Assembly (NCBI GenBank): GCA_002479075.1
Contig: DLLG01000019.1
Coordinates: 13,790-25,361, forward strand
Direction of reading: 5' to 3'
Length of the DNA stretch: 11,572 nt
Source of the DNA: Clostridiales bacterium UBA7568
GTDB lineage: Bacteria > Bacillota > Clostridia > Oscillospirales > CAG-272
How positions within the stretch are numbered: the first letter of the stretch is position 1; each line of letters opens with the position of its first letter. A program made the translations under genes and the position numbers. Below the pieces are notes generated by a model. The model was not told the origin of the DNA and ran no database searches. It worked only from the letters and a program-made list of their open reading frames with translations. Shown in pieces: positions 1-6,828 of the stretch.

Positions 1-77
1 AAAGAAGGCAAAAGAAGCTTCAGTAATTGTTTTGTGCAAATATTTTATTGCCTGCATATACGGGTGTTACAATGTAG

Positions 78-96
78 GGGACGGGTTTCCCGTCCC
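78..96. repeat. GC-rich perfect hairpin upstream of dnaA
   Basis: GGGACGGG (78-85) and CCCGTCCC (89-96) form a perfect 8-bp stem around a TTT loop. No T-tract follows directly, so it is not a textbook intrinsic terminator, although it could end transcription arriving from the left. The right arm CCCGTCCCG recurs in inverted orientation at 11506-11514. I therefore read the hairpin as part of the dispersed repeat described for 89-187. Confidence 0.6.
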
Positions 97-187
97 GAAC
101 ATTCGTCTTTATCGATATACAAGGTGAGATTTATCCTCTTTCAGCCTTCCTCTCCGAGGAAGGAGGACCGCAACGCGGCGGAAGGAG
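89..187 (+). repeat. Degenerate intergenic repeat, inverted copy of the one after recX
   Basis: Three blocks match the reverse complement of the DNA after recX, in the same order. CCCGTCCCG (89-97) matches 11506-11514. Bases 108-159 match 11444-11495 at 44 of 52 positions by hand count. Bases 165-187 match 11365-11387 at 22 of 23. This copy lacks about 55 bases present in the right-hand copy between the last two blocks, so it looks internally deleted. Short open frames here, such as one of 80 codons at 34-276, have no recognisable product or ribosome binding site. The rest of bases 1-290 shows nothing else I can support; rpmH, which lies upstream of dnaA in many bacteria, is not in the window. 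Confidence 0.75.
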
Positions 188-290
188 TTTATTTGCCGGC
201 TTCATATGAGGGGAAAGCCTTAACAGGGGAGCATTTTTTCGCTATTCCGAAAATATCTCTCCGAAAATATATATAAAGGTAAAAAAGCTA

Positions 291-319
291 TTGAAAAATA
301 CTATAAAATATGATATAAT
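291..319 (+). promoter_or_regulatory. dnaA promoter (sigma-A type, extended -10)
   Basis: A -35 element TTGAAA (291-296) is followed by a 17-base spacer and a perfect TATAAT -10 (314-319). TG at 311-312 makes it an extended -10. Transcription should start near 326, giving a leader of about 47 nt before the dnaA ATG. I see no DnaA box overlapping it, so any autoregulation by DnaA would have to act from the boxes downstream of the gene or through weak sites. Confidence 0.82.
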
Positions 320-372
320 ATATAATATAATAAAGAAAGGGGCTTTTCTGCCCGAAAGGACGTTTAAAATAT

Positions 373-1773
373 ATGGATTCATCATACAGCAAGATATGGA
401 AAGCTGTCCTTGATTCGCTTTCAAAAATATATTCGGAGGTGCTTATGGACCTCTGGCTGAACCGTCTTGAGCTTGTATCTCTCGATGATAAGAACGCCAT
501 TCTCGTCATTGATGAAAATCAGGATCTCATAGACATTCTGAACACGAATTATTCAAAGCAGATCGCAGATGCTTTCGCAAAGGCGCTCAGTATGAATATA
601 AACGTCAAGATATACAAAAAGGGACACTACCTTGTCAAAGGCTCCGAAGAAGAGAAAATGTATATCCAGAAGCAGGAGGAGGCAGACAAGGGACTCCTGC
701 CGGACACGCCCGAAAAGTCGGACGGGTTCTATTTTGACAAAGGCGACGGCAGAGCAAGGGACGACGAATATACCTTTGAAAATTTCATCGTCGGCAGCTC
801 GAACAAGTTCGCATATGCGGCGAGCGTTTCTGTCGCAAATCATCCCGCCGTCGAATACAACCCCCTCTTTATTTACGGAGCGAGCGGTCTCGGCAAGACG
901 CATCTTATGCGCGCCATAGCGCACGACGTTTCGGGCCGTCATCCGGATTTCAAGATCATATTCGTCTCCGCGGAAAACTTCACAAACGAGTTTCTCGATT
1001 GTCTCGTCAAAAAATCGACCTCAAAATTTAAGGAAAAATACCGCTCCGCGGATATGCTCTTTGTTGACGATATTCAGTTCATCGCCGGCAAGGAATCGAC
1101 ACAGGAGGAATTCTTCCATACTTTCAACACCCTCTACGATTCTCATAAGCAGATCGTTCTGACCTCTGACCGACCGCCGAGAGAGCTGCAAAATCTTGAA
1201 GAAAGGCTTGTCAGCAGATTTGAGGGCGGAATGGTTGCGGATGTTCAACCGCCGGATACGGAGCTGCGTATAGCAATTTTCAAGAGCAAGGCGATGGCTA
1301 TGAACGTTGACCTTTCAAACGATGTTCTGACATACATCGCAGAAAACACAAAGAGCAACGTCCGCCAGATAGAGGGCATTATAAAGAAACTGGGCGCTTA
1401 CAAGACGGTTTTGAACAAAGGTAAGGAAATTACCGTCGAGGATGCGAAAACGCTTCTCTCGGGCGTTATTTGCGGCGCAGAGCCGCCGGAAGCCGTTGCG
1501 GAGAGAGTTATAACGACGGTTGCAAACCGTTACGGCGTCTCCGCAGAGGACATTAAAGGCACAAGAAGATCAAAAGAGATTGTCGTTCCGAGACAGATTG
1601 CCGTTTACGTTGTAAACCACGTGACAAACCTGACCCTGAAAAACATAGGCGGGATATTCGGCGGAAAGGACCATTCGACTATTCTTTATTCAATCCAGTC
1701 CGTAACGGATCAGATGAAAAAGGACATATCCTTTGAGCACGAAGTGACCGATATTATGAAAGAATTTCAATAA
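373..1773 (+). CDS. dnaA: Chromosomal replication initiator protein DnaA
   Basis: DnaA is the AAA+ ATPase that binds DnaA boxes at oriC, melts the origin and helps load the replicative helicase. The 466-residue product has the usual size and four-domain order: an N-terminal interaction domain (about 1-80), a variable acidic linker (about 85-130), the AAA+ core, and a C-terminal DNA-binding domain. The Walker A motif GASGLGKT is at 169-176 and the Walker B stretch LFVDD at 229-233. The domain IV signature IGGIFGGKDHST is at 425-436, with the base-contacting DHST residues intact. The ATG at 373 has GAAAGGA at 354-360, a somewhat long 12-base spacing. This start keeps a full domain I (KIWKAVLDSL). 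An in-frame ATG at 445 has a better-placed GGAGG and is listed separately. The gene is transcribed from the promoter at 291-319 and is followed by oriC. Identification is certain; only the start carries some doubt. Confidence 0.98.
   Translation: MDSSYSKIWKAVLDSLSKIYSEVLMDLWLNRLELVSLDDKNAILVIDENQDLIDILNTNYSKQIADAFAKALSMNINVKIYKKGHYLVKGSEEEKMYIQKQEEADKGLLPDTPEKSDGFYFDKGDGRARDDEYTFENFIVGSSNKFAYAASVSVANHPAVEYNPLFIYGASGLGKTHLMRAIAHDVSGRHPDFKIIFVSAENFTNEFLDCLVKKSTSKFKEKYRSADMLFVDDIQFIAGKESTQEEFFHTFNTLYDSHKQIVLTSDRPPRELQNLEERLVSRFEGGMVADVQPPDTELRIAIFKSKAMAMNVDLSNDVLTYIAENTKSNVRQIEGIIKKLGAYKTVLNKGKEITVEDAKTLLSGVICGAEPPEAVAERVITTVANRYGVSAEDIKGTRRSKEIVVPRQIAVYVVNHVTNLTLKNIGGIFGGKDHSTILYSIQSVTDQMKKDISFEHEVTDIMKEFQ
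435..447 (+). promoter_or_regulatory. Internal ribosome binding site and in-frame ATG in dnaA
   Basis: GGAGG at 435-439 lies 5 bases before an ATG (445-447) that is codon 25 of dnaA and in frame. The match to the ribosome is better than that of the annotated start. Starting here would remove the first helix of domain I, which in characterised DnaA proteins contacts the helicase and regulators. It may be a chance product of the codons for Ser-Glu-Val-Leu-Met or a real second start giving a shortened DnaA. Confidence 0.35.
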
Positions 1774-1812
1774 AAATTCCAAAAAACAACGAAGGTTGAA
1801 AAACGAGATAAG

Positions 1813-1833
1813 TTATCAACACAGTGTTGATAA
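1813..1833. promoter_or_regulatory. Convergent pair of DnaA boxes forming a perfect palindrome
   Basis: TTATCAACAC (1813-1822) and GTGTTGATAA (1824-1833) are perfect 10-base inverted arms around a single A. Each arm contains one DnaA box TTATCAACA, the left on the + strand and the right (1825-1833) on the - strand. It is the strongest symmetrical site in the origin. Confidence 0.85.
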
Positions 1834-1835
1834 TT

Positions 1836-1844
1836 TGTTGAAAA
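1836..1844 (-). promoter_or_regulatory. DnaA box (TTTTCAACA)
   Basis: The + strand reads TGTTGAAAA, so the box TTTTCAACA is on the - strand. It starts 2 bases after the palindromic pair and has the same orientation as that pair's right arm. It differs from TTATCAACA at one position. Confidence 0.7.
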
Positions 1845-1879
1845 CCCCTTGCAGCAAAGCTTTTTAAAGATTTTGCCGT

Positions 1880-1888
1880 TGTTGAAAA
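1880..1888 (-). promoter_or_regulatory. DnaA box (TTTTCAACA)
   Basis: TGTTGAAAA on the + strand repeats the site at 1836-1844 exactly. The context is also repeated: TTGTTGAAAACC here against TTGTTGAAAACCC there, 44 bases (about four helical turns) apart. A weaker TTATCAAAA follows at 1896-1904 on the + strand. Confidence 0.7.
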
Positions 1889-2025
1889 CCTAATGTTATC
1901 AAAATCGGAAATTAACATAAACTTTCTTTTTTACGGCGGGACGGGCTTTTTTCCGAAACGACGGATTTCATACTTATTTTGAATTTTTGAAATAAAATGG
2001 AAAAGATGCTCCGTAGCGAAAAAAG

Positions 2026-2034
2026 TTTTCAACA
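2026..2034 (+). promoter_or_regulatory. DnaA box (TTTTCAACA)
   Basis: TTTTCAACA on the + strand opens the right-hand cluster. Left-cluster boxes of this sequence are on the opposite strand, so the two clusters face each other across the GC-rich island near 1940. Confidence 0.7.
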
Positions 2035-2076
2035 AGTTTTCAGTTATAAACAAAAAGTTTTCAGAAGTTATAAACA
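2034..2076 (+). repeat. Tandem oriC repeat: AAGTTTTCAG plus TTATAAACA, twice
   Basis: AAGTTTTCAG (2034-2043) is followed at once by TTATAAACA (2044-2052). AAGTTTTCAG recurs at 2055-2064 and TTATAAACA at 2068-2076. The half-repeats are 21 and 24 bases apart, close to two helical turns. TTATAAACA differs from TTATCAACA at one base and is probably a lower-affinity DnaA site. The TTTTCAG part resembles a truncated box. Confidence 0.7.
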
Positions 2077-2095
2077 TTTTTCGGGGAAGAAAAAG

Positions 2096-2104
2096 TTATC
2101 CAAA
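2096..2104 (+). promoter_or_regulatory. Degenerate DnaA box (TTATCCAAA)
   Basis: This is the only site in oriC with the TTATCC half of the canonical box; its last positions (AAA) deviate from ACA. It is likely a weak site at the end of the right cluster. Confidence 0.45.
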
Positions 2105-2191
2105 ACATAAACAAATCATCAAAACGATATCGACAGAAATCTCCATATAAAAAACAAAGAAAAATTTCAGCGGGCAAGGGAGCTTTCCGAG

Positions 2192-2303
2192 TTATCAACA
2201 TTTTCCCCGTCTCTACTACTCCGTCTCCTCCCTTTAATCTTTTCTTATCTTTAAAGAAAACGAATTTTCTGAAATAAAAAAAAACGAAAGGAACAGAAAA
2301 CAA
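2192..2303. promoter_or_regulatory. Putative DNA unwinding element with DnaA box, GC cluster and DnaA-trios
   Basis: A perfect TTATCAACA box (2192-2200) is followed by TTTT, a C/G cluster CCCCG (2205-2209), CTACTACT (2213-2220), a pyrimidine-rich stretch to about 2252, and AT-rich DNA to the dnaN start. The strand opposite CTACTACT reads 3'-GATGATGA-5', the repeat called the DnaA-trio in B. subtilis, to which DnaA binds as single strand during opening. Order and orientation match that arrangement, though the box-to-trio distance (12 bases) is my measurement and may be longer than in B. subtilis. Assignment as the melting site is inference. Confidence 0.65.
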
Positions 2304-3479
2304 ATGAAAATCACATTCCAAAAGGAAATGCTTCTGCTCTGTATTCAGCGTTCGCTCGGATGCGTATCCTCCGAAAAGACGTACGGCGCGATAGAAGGTA
2401 TACTTCTTTCAAGCGTCGGTTCGGACAAATGTATGATCTGCGCATACGACCTTGAAAAGGGCGTAAAGACAACAATTGACGCAAGAGTTCACGAAGGCGG
2501 CGCAGCCGTCATAAACGGCTCAAAGCTGGCATCTGTCGTCAAATTTATGCCTTCGGATATAACGATTGAAACGGGCGAGGGCAACTTTGCGACGATTTCA
2601 AGCGGCCGTTCAAAATTCCAGCTTCATTATCTCCCCGGCGAGGAATTTCCCCAGCTTCCCGAATTTTCTCCGGAAAGAAGCTTTACGGTCACCCAGGCGA
2701 AGATAAAATCAATGATAAACAGAACGTCGTTTGCCATAAGTCACGAGGACAACGGCAGACCCGCTCTTACGGGACTTTATTTCGAGGTTGAAGGAAACAG
2801 AATAAAGACCGTCGCCTGCGACAGTTTCCGTCTTGCGATAAGGGTCAACAAGTGCGAAACGAATATCGATTCCAAAAACGGCGAAACGGAGCTGAGATTC
2901 ATCGTTCCGGGAAAGACGATAAACGAGATTTCCCGCCTGCTTGACGATACGGACGAGAAGATCAAATTCTCGCTGACAAAAAAGCATATCATCTTCTCTC
3001 TCGGGATGAAATACGGAGACGATATAAAGGAAACGGTTCTTTTCTCGCGTCTTATAGACACACAATATATAGAATACGAAAGATTTATCCCGAAGGAAAG
3101 CAAAACGTTTGTCACGGTTGATAAAAATATGCTTGAAGACGCGCTTGAAAGAGCTTCTCTCGTAACGGAGGACAGGGCTGTCGGTCAGTCGAAGAGCATA
3201 GTTAAATTCAAAGTTGAGGACGAGACCCTTCATATTTCCGCAATTTCGATAAACGGCAAGGTGTTTGACGAGATCCCCGTTGAGAAAAAGGGACCGGATA
3301 TGGAGATCGGCTTCTCCTGCAAATATCTTATCGAAATCCTCCGCGCCTGCGGAACGGATATTCTCAAGCTCTCGCTTACTTCGTCTCTTATGAGTATGAT
3401 AATCGAGGGCAACGGCGAAAGCGACAAAGATGACAGCTTCATTTATCTCGCTCTCCCGATGAAGATGAGAGACAACTGA
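2304..3479 (+). CDS. dnaN: DNA polymerase III beta subunit (sliding clamp)
   Basis: The beta clamp is a ring-shaped dimer that encircles DNA, tethers the replicative polymerase and docks repair enzymes. The 391-residue product is slightly longer than typical clamps (about 365-380). It shows the three similar clamp folds in series, roughly 1-130, 131-260 and 261-391. The clearest family stretch is NGRPALTGLYFEVEG, followed by VACDSFRLAI, in domain 2 (about residues 151-180). The C-terminal end, FIYLALPMKMRDN, matches the usual Leu-Pro-Met-Arg ending that lines the partner-binding pocket. The ATG at 2304 has GAAAGGA (2286-2292) 11 bases upstream. It opens an apparent seven-gene run to recX. I could not pick out a convincing promoter in the AT-rich DNA before it. 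Confidence 0.98.
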   Translation: MKITFQKEMLLLCIQRSLGCVSSEKTYGAIEGILLSSVGSDKCMICAYDLEKGVKTTIDARVHEGGAAVINGSKLASVVKFMPSDITIETGEGNFATISSGRSKFQLHYLPGEEFPQLPEFSPERSFTVTQAKIKSMINRTSFAISHEDNGRPALTGLYFEVEGNRIKTVACDSFRLAIRVNKCETNIDSKNGETELRFIVPGKTINEISRLLDDTDEKIKFSLTKKHIIFSLGMKYGDDIKETVLFSRLIDTQYIEYERFIPKESKTFVTVDKNMLEDALERASLVTEDRAVGQSKSIVKFKVEDETLHISAISINGKVFDEIPVEKKGPDMEIGFSCKYLIEILRACGTDILKLSLTSSLMSMIIEGNGESDKDDSFIYLALPMKMRDN

Positions 3480-3485
3480 TAATTT

Positions 3486-4592
3486 ATGTATCTTAAAAGT
3501 GCTGTTTTTGAGAATTTCAGAAACATAAAAGGATTTTCCTTTGATTTTGATAAGGAAATGAACATTCTTTTCGGCGGCAACGCTCAGGGAAAGACGGCTG
3601 TCATCGAAGGAATATATCTCTTTGCCGGAGGAAAGAGCTTCCGCAAGGCAAAGGATAAGGAAATGATAAAGAGCGGAGAGCTGCGCTCGCACATAGATAT
3701 TACCTTTGCGGACGAAAGACGGGAAAACAGAATGTCTCTCGATTTCCGTCCGGACGCGAGAAAGGAAATGTCATTGAACGGGATGAAGCTGAAGAAAATG
3801 TCCGAGTTTCTCGGCAATTTCAAATCAGTTCTCTTCTGTCCGGAACATCTTGCAATAGTCAAGGACGAGCCCTCCGTTCGCAGGAGCTTTATAGACGCTG
3901 CAATCTCCCAGCTGAATCCGCATTATCTCCCCGCTCTGACAGAATACGCAAAGATTGTTGAAAACAAGAATGCTCTTCTCAAAAATCCCGAAAAATACGG
4001 CAAAAACGATTTTGAAGAGCTTTATAAGCAATATTCAGTCAGGCTGGTCAAGGGCTCGCTTTATATATCGATGGCGAGGATCGGGTATCTGAAAAAGCTG
4101 TTTGAATACGTCGGAAAATTTCTTTCGGAAATGACGGGCGGCAGGGATACCGTCGATTATGAATACCTTTTTTCAATCGGGCCTGTCAAATATATGTATA
4201 ATTACGAGGCGCAGTATCTTTGCACCGTATTTACAAACGCCGAGCGGGAAAAAGCCGCAAAGGTCTGTCTTTACGGCGCCCATAGGGATGATTTTGAAAT
4301 CCGCCTTCCGATCGGTACGGCGAAGATATTCGCCTCGCAAGGTCAGCAGAGGAGCATTGCGCTTGCGATGAAGCTGGCGGAGGGCGAGATATGCAGGGAG
4401 GAAACCGGCGAATATCCCGTTTTCCTTTTTGACGACGTTCTCTCCGAGCTTGACAGAGGCAGAAAAAATTATGTTCTTGAAAATCTTTCCGGAAAGCAGG
4501 TTATAGTCACCTCCTGCGACGAAGCGGATTTCTCCGATTGCAGCAGCGCAAAGCGGATATACGTTGAAAACGGAAACTATTTTTACAAATGA
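3486..4592 (+). CDS. recF: DNA replication and repair protein RecF
   Basis: RecF is an SMC-like ATPase that, with RecO and RecR, helps load RecA at gaps left by stalled replication. The 368-residue length is typical. Walker A GGNAQGKT is at 30-37, the ABC-type signature SQGQQR at 284-289, and Walker B FLFDD at 313-317, followed by the D-loop region VLSELD (318-323). The N-terminus MYLKSAVFENFRN fits the family start. It begins 6 bases after the dnaN stop and has no good Shine-Dalgarno site, so it is probably translated by coupling to dnaN. The small S4-domain gene (yaaA/rlbA) that lies between dnaN and recF in B. subtilis is missing; there is no room for it. recO and recR are not in the window. 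Confidence 0.98.
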   Translation: MYLKSAVFENFRNIKGFSFDFDKEMNILFGGNAQGKTAVIEGIYLFAGGKSFRKAKDKEMIKSGELRSHIDITFADERRENRMSLDFRPDARKEMSLNGMKLKKMSEFLGNFKSVLFCPEHLAIVKDEPSVRRSFIDAAISQLNPHYLPALTEYAKIVENKNALLKNPEKYGKNDFEELYKQYSVRLVKGSLYISMARIGYLKKLFEYVGKFLSEMTGGRDTVDYEYLFSIGPVKYMYNYEAQYLCTVFTNAEREKAAKVCLYGAHRDDFEIRLPIGTAKIFASQGQQRSIALAMKLAEGEICREETGEYPVFLFDDVLSELDRGRKNYVLENLSGKQVIVTSCDEADFSDCSSAKRIYVENGNYFYK

Positions 4593-4598
4593 GGCTTT

Positions 4599-4850
4599 AT
4601 GTATCTCCATATAGGTAACGGAAAAATGATAAAAACGAAGGATATCGTCGGCATTTTCGATTCGGACACGGCAACGGTATCCAAAACAACGCGCTTATGG
4701 CTTTCCTCCGCAGAAAAGCGGGGCGGGCTTTCTTCGGCTTCGGGCGAGATACCGAAGTCGATTGTTCTGGAATGCGGCAAAAAGGGAGAAAACATTTATT
4801 TTTCGCAGCTTTCTCCGAAAACGCTCTGCCAGAGAGCCGAAAAGTATTAA
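4599..4850 (+). CDS. remB: RemB-type small DNA-binding regulator (DUF370 family)
   Basis: The 83-residue protein starts MYLHIGNGKMIKTKDIVGIFD and ends with YFSQLSPKTLCQRAEKY, the pattern of RemB (YaaB). In B. subtilis RemB is a regulator of extracellular-matrix (biofilm) genes encoded between recF and gyrB, and its homologue RemA binds DNA. The conserved parts seen here are the opening beta strands, the TKDIVGIFD segment, the IPKSIVL segment and the ISPLS-like YFSQLSP motif near the end. It lies 6 bases after recF and 25 before gyrB, in the expected place. The ribosome site is GAGG (4591-4594), only 4 bases before ATG and overlapping the recF stop, so coupling to recF is likely. Identity rests on family resemblance and position; its targets in this organism are unknown. 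Confidence 0.9.
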   Translation: MYLHIGNGKMIKTKDIVGIFDSDTATVSKTTRLWLSSAEKRGGLSSASGEIPKSIVLECGKKGENIYFSQLSPKTLCQRAEKY

Positions 4851-4875
4851 AACTCCAATTGGAAAGGAAAAGGTT

Positions 4876-6828
4876 ATGTCAGAAGAAGTCAAAACTCCCG
4901 AAACCGCTCAGGTTTATGACGAAAGTCAGATTCAGGTGCTCGAGGGGCTGGAGCCTGTCCGCAAACGCCCCGGAATGTATATCGGAAGCACATCCCAGAG
5001 GGGTCTTCATCATCTCGTGTATGAAATTGTGGATAACTCCATAGATGAGGCGATGGCGGGAATATGTACGCATATTGAAGTCACCTTCCATAAGGACGGG
5101 AGCGTTTCCGTCCGTGACAACGGAAGAGGTATCCCCGCCGGAATCAACGCTCAAACCGGTATACCTACGCTTGAAGTCGTATTTACGGTGCTTCACGCGG
5201 GCGGTAAATTCGGCGGAGAGGGATATAAATTCTCCGGCGGACTGCACGGCGTCGGCGCGTCCGTTGTAAACGCGCTTTCGAAATGGACAGAGGTTGAAAA
5301 CCGTCACGACGGAAAAATATACACAGAGCGTTTCGAAAAGGGCAGCATAGCCCGTCCCTTCGCCTGCACGGGCGAATGTGACAAAGCCGATCACGGGCTT
5401 TACGTCCGCTTTATGCCGGACGAGGATATTTTCAGAGAGACGACCGTCTTTGATTTTGACGTCATCCTCAATCGTATGCGCGAGCAGGCATTCCTCAATG
5501 CGGGCATAACGATTACCGTAACGGACGACAGAGACGAAGAGCCGAGAACAGAGGTTCTCTTCTATGAGGGCGGTATCAAGAGCTTCGTTTCGCATCTCAA
5601 TTCGCTTAAACACGCAAACGTTCTGCACGACGTTATCTATATGCGCGCGGACGCGGACGACAAGACGGCAGAGATCGCAATTCAGTATAACGATAAATAC
5701 GAGGAGACGATGATCTCCTTTGCAAACAACATACACACAATCGAGGGCGGTACGCACGAGGACGGCTTCAAGGCGGCTCTGACAAGAGTTATGAACAAGT
5801 ACGCCGTTGATAAAAAGCTCGTAAAGGACAGCGACGGCAGCTTCAAGGGCGAGGACATAAGAGAGGGCATATGCGCCGTTATTTCCGTCAAGCTCCGCGA
5901 GGCGCAGTTTGAAGGGCAGACAAAGGCAAAGCTCGGCAACTCCGATATGCGCTCCTTTGTTGACAGGCTCGTTTCCCTCAAGCTCGCAGAATATCTGGAG
6001 GAGCACCCCGCCGTCGGCAAGGTTATAGTCGAAAAGGCACTTGCCGCCTCAAGAGCGAGAGAAGCCGCACGAAAGGCAAGAGAAGCGACGAGAAGAAAGA
6101 CGGGTCTCGATTCCGGTCAGATGCCGGATAAGCTCCGCGACTGCAACGAAAGAGACGCTTCGCTTACAGAGATATATATCGTCGAGGGTGACTCGGCAGG
6201 CGGCTCCGCAACGCAGGGCCGTGACAGCCGCTTCCAGGCAATTCTTCCTCTCTGGGGTAAGATGCTGAACGTTGAAAAGGCAAGAGCGGACAAGGTTTAC
6301 GGCAACGACAAGCTGAACCCCGTCATAGTTGCGCTCGGAGCGGGTATCGGAAACGAATTCGATATTGAAAAGCTGCGCTATCACAAGATAATCATTATGG
6401 CGGATGCCGATGTTGACGGTTCGCATATCAGAACCCTTCTTCTGACGTTTTTCTTCCGCTTTATGCGCCCGCTTATCGAACAGGGCTATGTTTATTCCGC
6501 CGTTCCGCCGCTTTATAAGCTGACAAGGGGCAAAACGCAGAGAGTTGCTTATTCGGATGAGGAGCGCGACGCTATCTCCGCCGAAATGCGCGGAGGCGAC
6601 CCGAAGGTCAAAATTGATATTTCGAGATACAAAGGTCTCGGCGAGATGAACCCGCACGAGCTCTGGGAAACGACGATGAACCCCGAAACGAGAACTCTCC
6701 GTCGTATTCAGCTCGAGGACGCACAGCTTGCGGACGAGACGTTCTCCGTTCTTATGGGAGAGGATGTCGAGCCGAGAAAAGAATTTATAGAAGTCAACGC
6801 GCGCTATGCCGTTAATATCGACGTATAA
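4876..6828 (+). CDS. gyrB: DNA gyrase subunit B
   Basis: GyrB is the ATPase subunit of DNA gyrase (A2B2), which introduces negative supercoils ahead of forks. The 650-residue product has the GHKL ATPase domain first. Its catalytic Glu is E50 and its Mg-binding Asn N54 (EIVDNS). DNGRG at 81-85 includes D81, equivalent to the coumarin/ATP-contact Asp, and GGLHGVG is at 121-127. The Toprim domain follows, with EGDSAGG (437-443) and the metal-binding DADVD (510-514). The C-terminal segment RYKGLGEMN is present. The motif after EGDSAGG reads ATQGRDSRF and LPLWGKMLNVEKAR, with Trp where many GyrB have Arg or Lys. The ATG at 4876 follows GGAAAGGA (4861-4868) with a 7-base spacer. A longer in-frame start at 4762 would overlap remB by 89 bases and add a non-conserved N-terminus, so I reject it. 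Confidence 0.98.
   Translation: MSEEVKTPETAQVYDESQIQVLEGLEPVRKRPGMYIGSTSQRGLHHLVYEIVDNSIDEAMAGICTHIEVTFHKDGSVSVRDNGRGIPAGINAQTGIPTLEVVFTVLHAGGKFGGEGYKFSGGLHGVGASVVNALSKWTEVENRHDGKIYTERFEKGSIARPFACTGECDKADHGLYVRFMPDEDIFRETTVFDFDVILNRMREQAFLNAGITITVTDDRDEEPRTEVLFYEGGIKSFVSHLNSLKHANVLHDVIYMRADADDKTAEIAIQYNDKYEETMISFANNIHTIEGGTHEDGFKAALTRVMNKYAVDKKLVKDSDGSFKGEDIREGICAVISVKLREAQFEGQTKAKLGNSDMRSFVDRLVSLKLAEYLEEHPAVGKVIVEKALAASRAREAARKAREATRRKTGLDSGQMPDKLRDCNERDASLTEIYIVEGDSAGGSATQGRDSRFQAILPLWGKMLNVEKARADKVYGNDKLNPVIVALGAGIGNEFDIEKLRYHKIIIMADADVDGSHIRTLLLTFFFRFMRPLIEQGYVYSAVPPLYKLTRGKTQRVAYSDEERDAISAEMRGGDPKVKIDISRYKGLGEMNPHELWETTMNPETRTLRRIQLEDAQLADETFSVLMGEDVEPRKEFIEVNARYAVNIDV

Larger units (their letters stand above)
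1774..2303. other. oriC: Origin of replication (oriC) between dnaA and dnaN
   Basis: This 530-base AT-rich spacer has no plausible gene. It contains three copies of TTATCAACA, three of TTTTCAACA, two of TTATAAACA and one TTATCCAAA, counting both strands. It also has an AT-rich right edge with a DnaA-trio-like element. The canonical TTATCCACA does not occur. Position between dnaA and dnaN is the standard origin site in Firmicutes. No DnaA boxes were found upstream of dnaA within the window, so the origin looks one-sided, unlike the bipartite B. subtilis origin. A small GC-rich island (1934-1945) splits the array into a left cluster (1813-1904) and a right cluster (2026-2104), with one more box at 2192. 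Confidence 0.93.

Noticed and set aside
97..108. Possible LexA (SOS) site near CGAACATTCGTC
   Set aside because: The right half reads GTCT, not GTTC, so it fails the GAAC-N4-GTTC pattern, and it sits inside the repeat.
34..276. 80-codon open frame upstream of dnaA
   Set aside because: It lies across the repeat and hairpin, has no ribosome binding site and no recognisable protein features.
1..290. rpmH (ribosomal protein L34) on either strand upstream of dnaA
   Set aside because: No open frame with the short, Arg/Lys-rich L34 pattern is present in these bases.
2255..2270. Hairpin AGAAAA/TTTTCT before dnaN
   Set aside because: An AT-only style stem of 6 bp in an AT-rich unwinding region is expected by chance and gives no terminator.
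2709..3692. 327-codon open frame on the - strand across dnaN and recF
   Set aside because: It is a mirror of codon use in dnaN and recF, which carry clear family motifs; the antisense protein has none.
4855..4862. Palindrome CCAATTGG before gyrB
   Set aside because: Eight bases is too short to be notable in this much DNA and it overlaps the ribosome site region.
4762..4875. Longer gyrB starting at an in-frame ATG at 4762
   Set aside because: It would overlap remB by 89 bases, lacks a ribosome site and adds an N-terminus unlike GyrB; ATG at 4876 has a well-placed GGAAAGGA.
4879..6006. 375-codon open frame on the - strand inside gyrB
   Set aside because: It is fully antisense to conserved GyrB motifs, with no family resemblance and no upstream signals.
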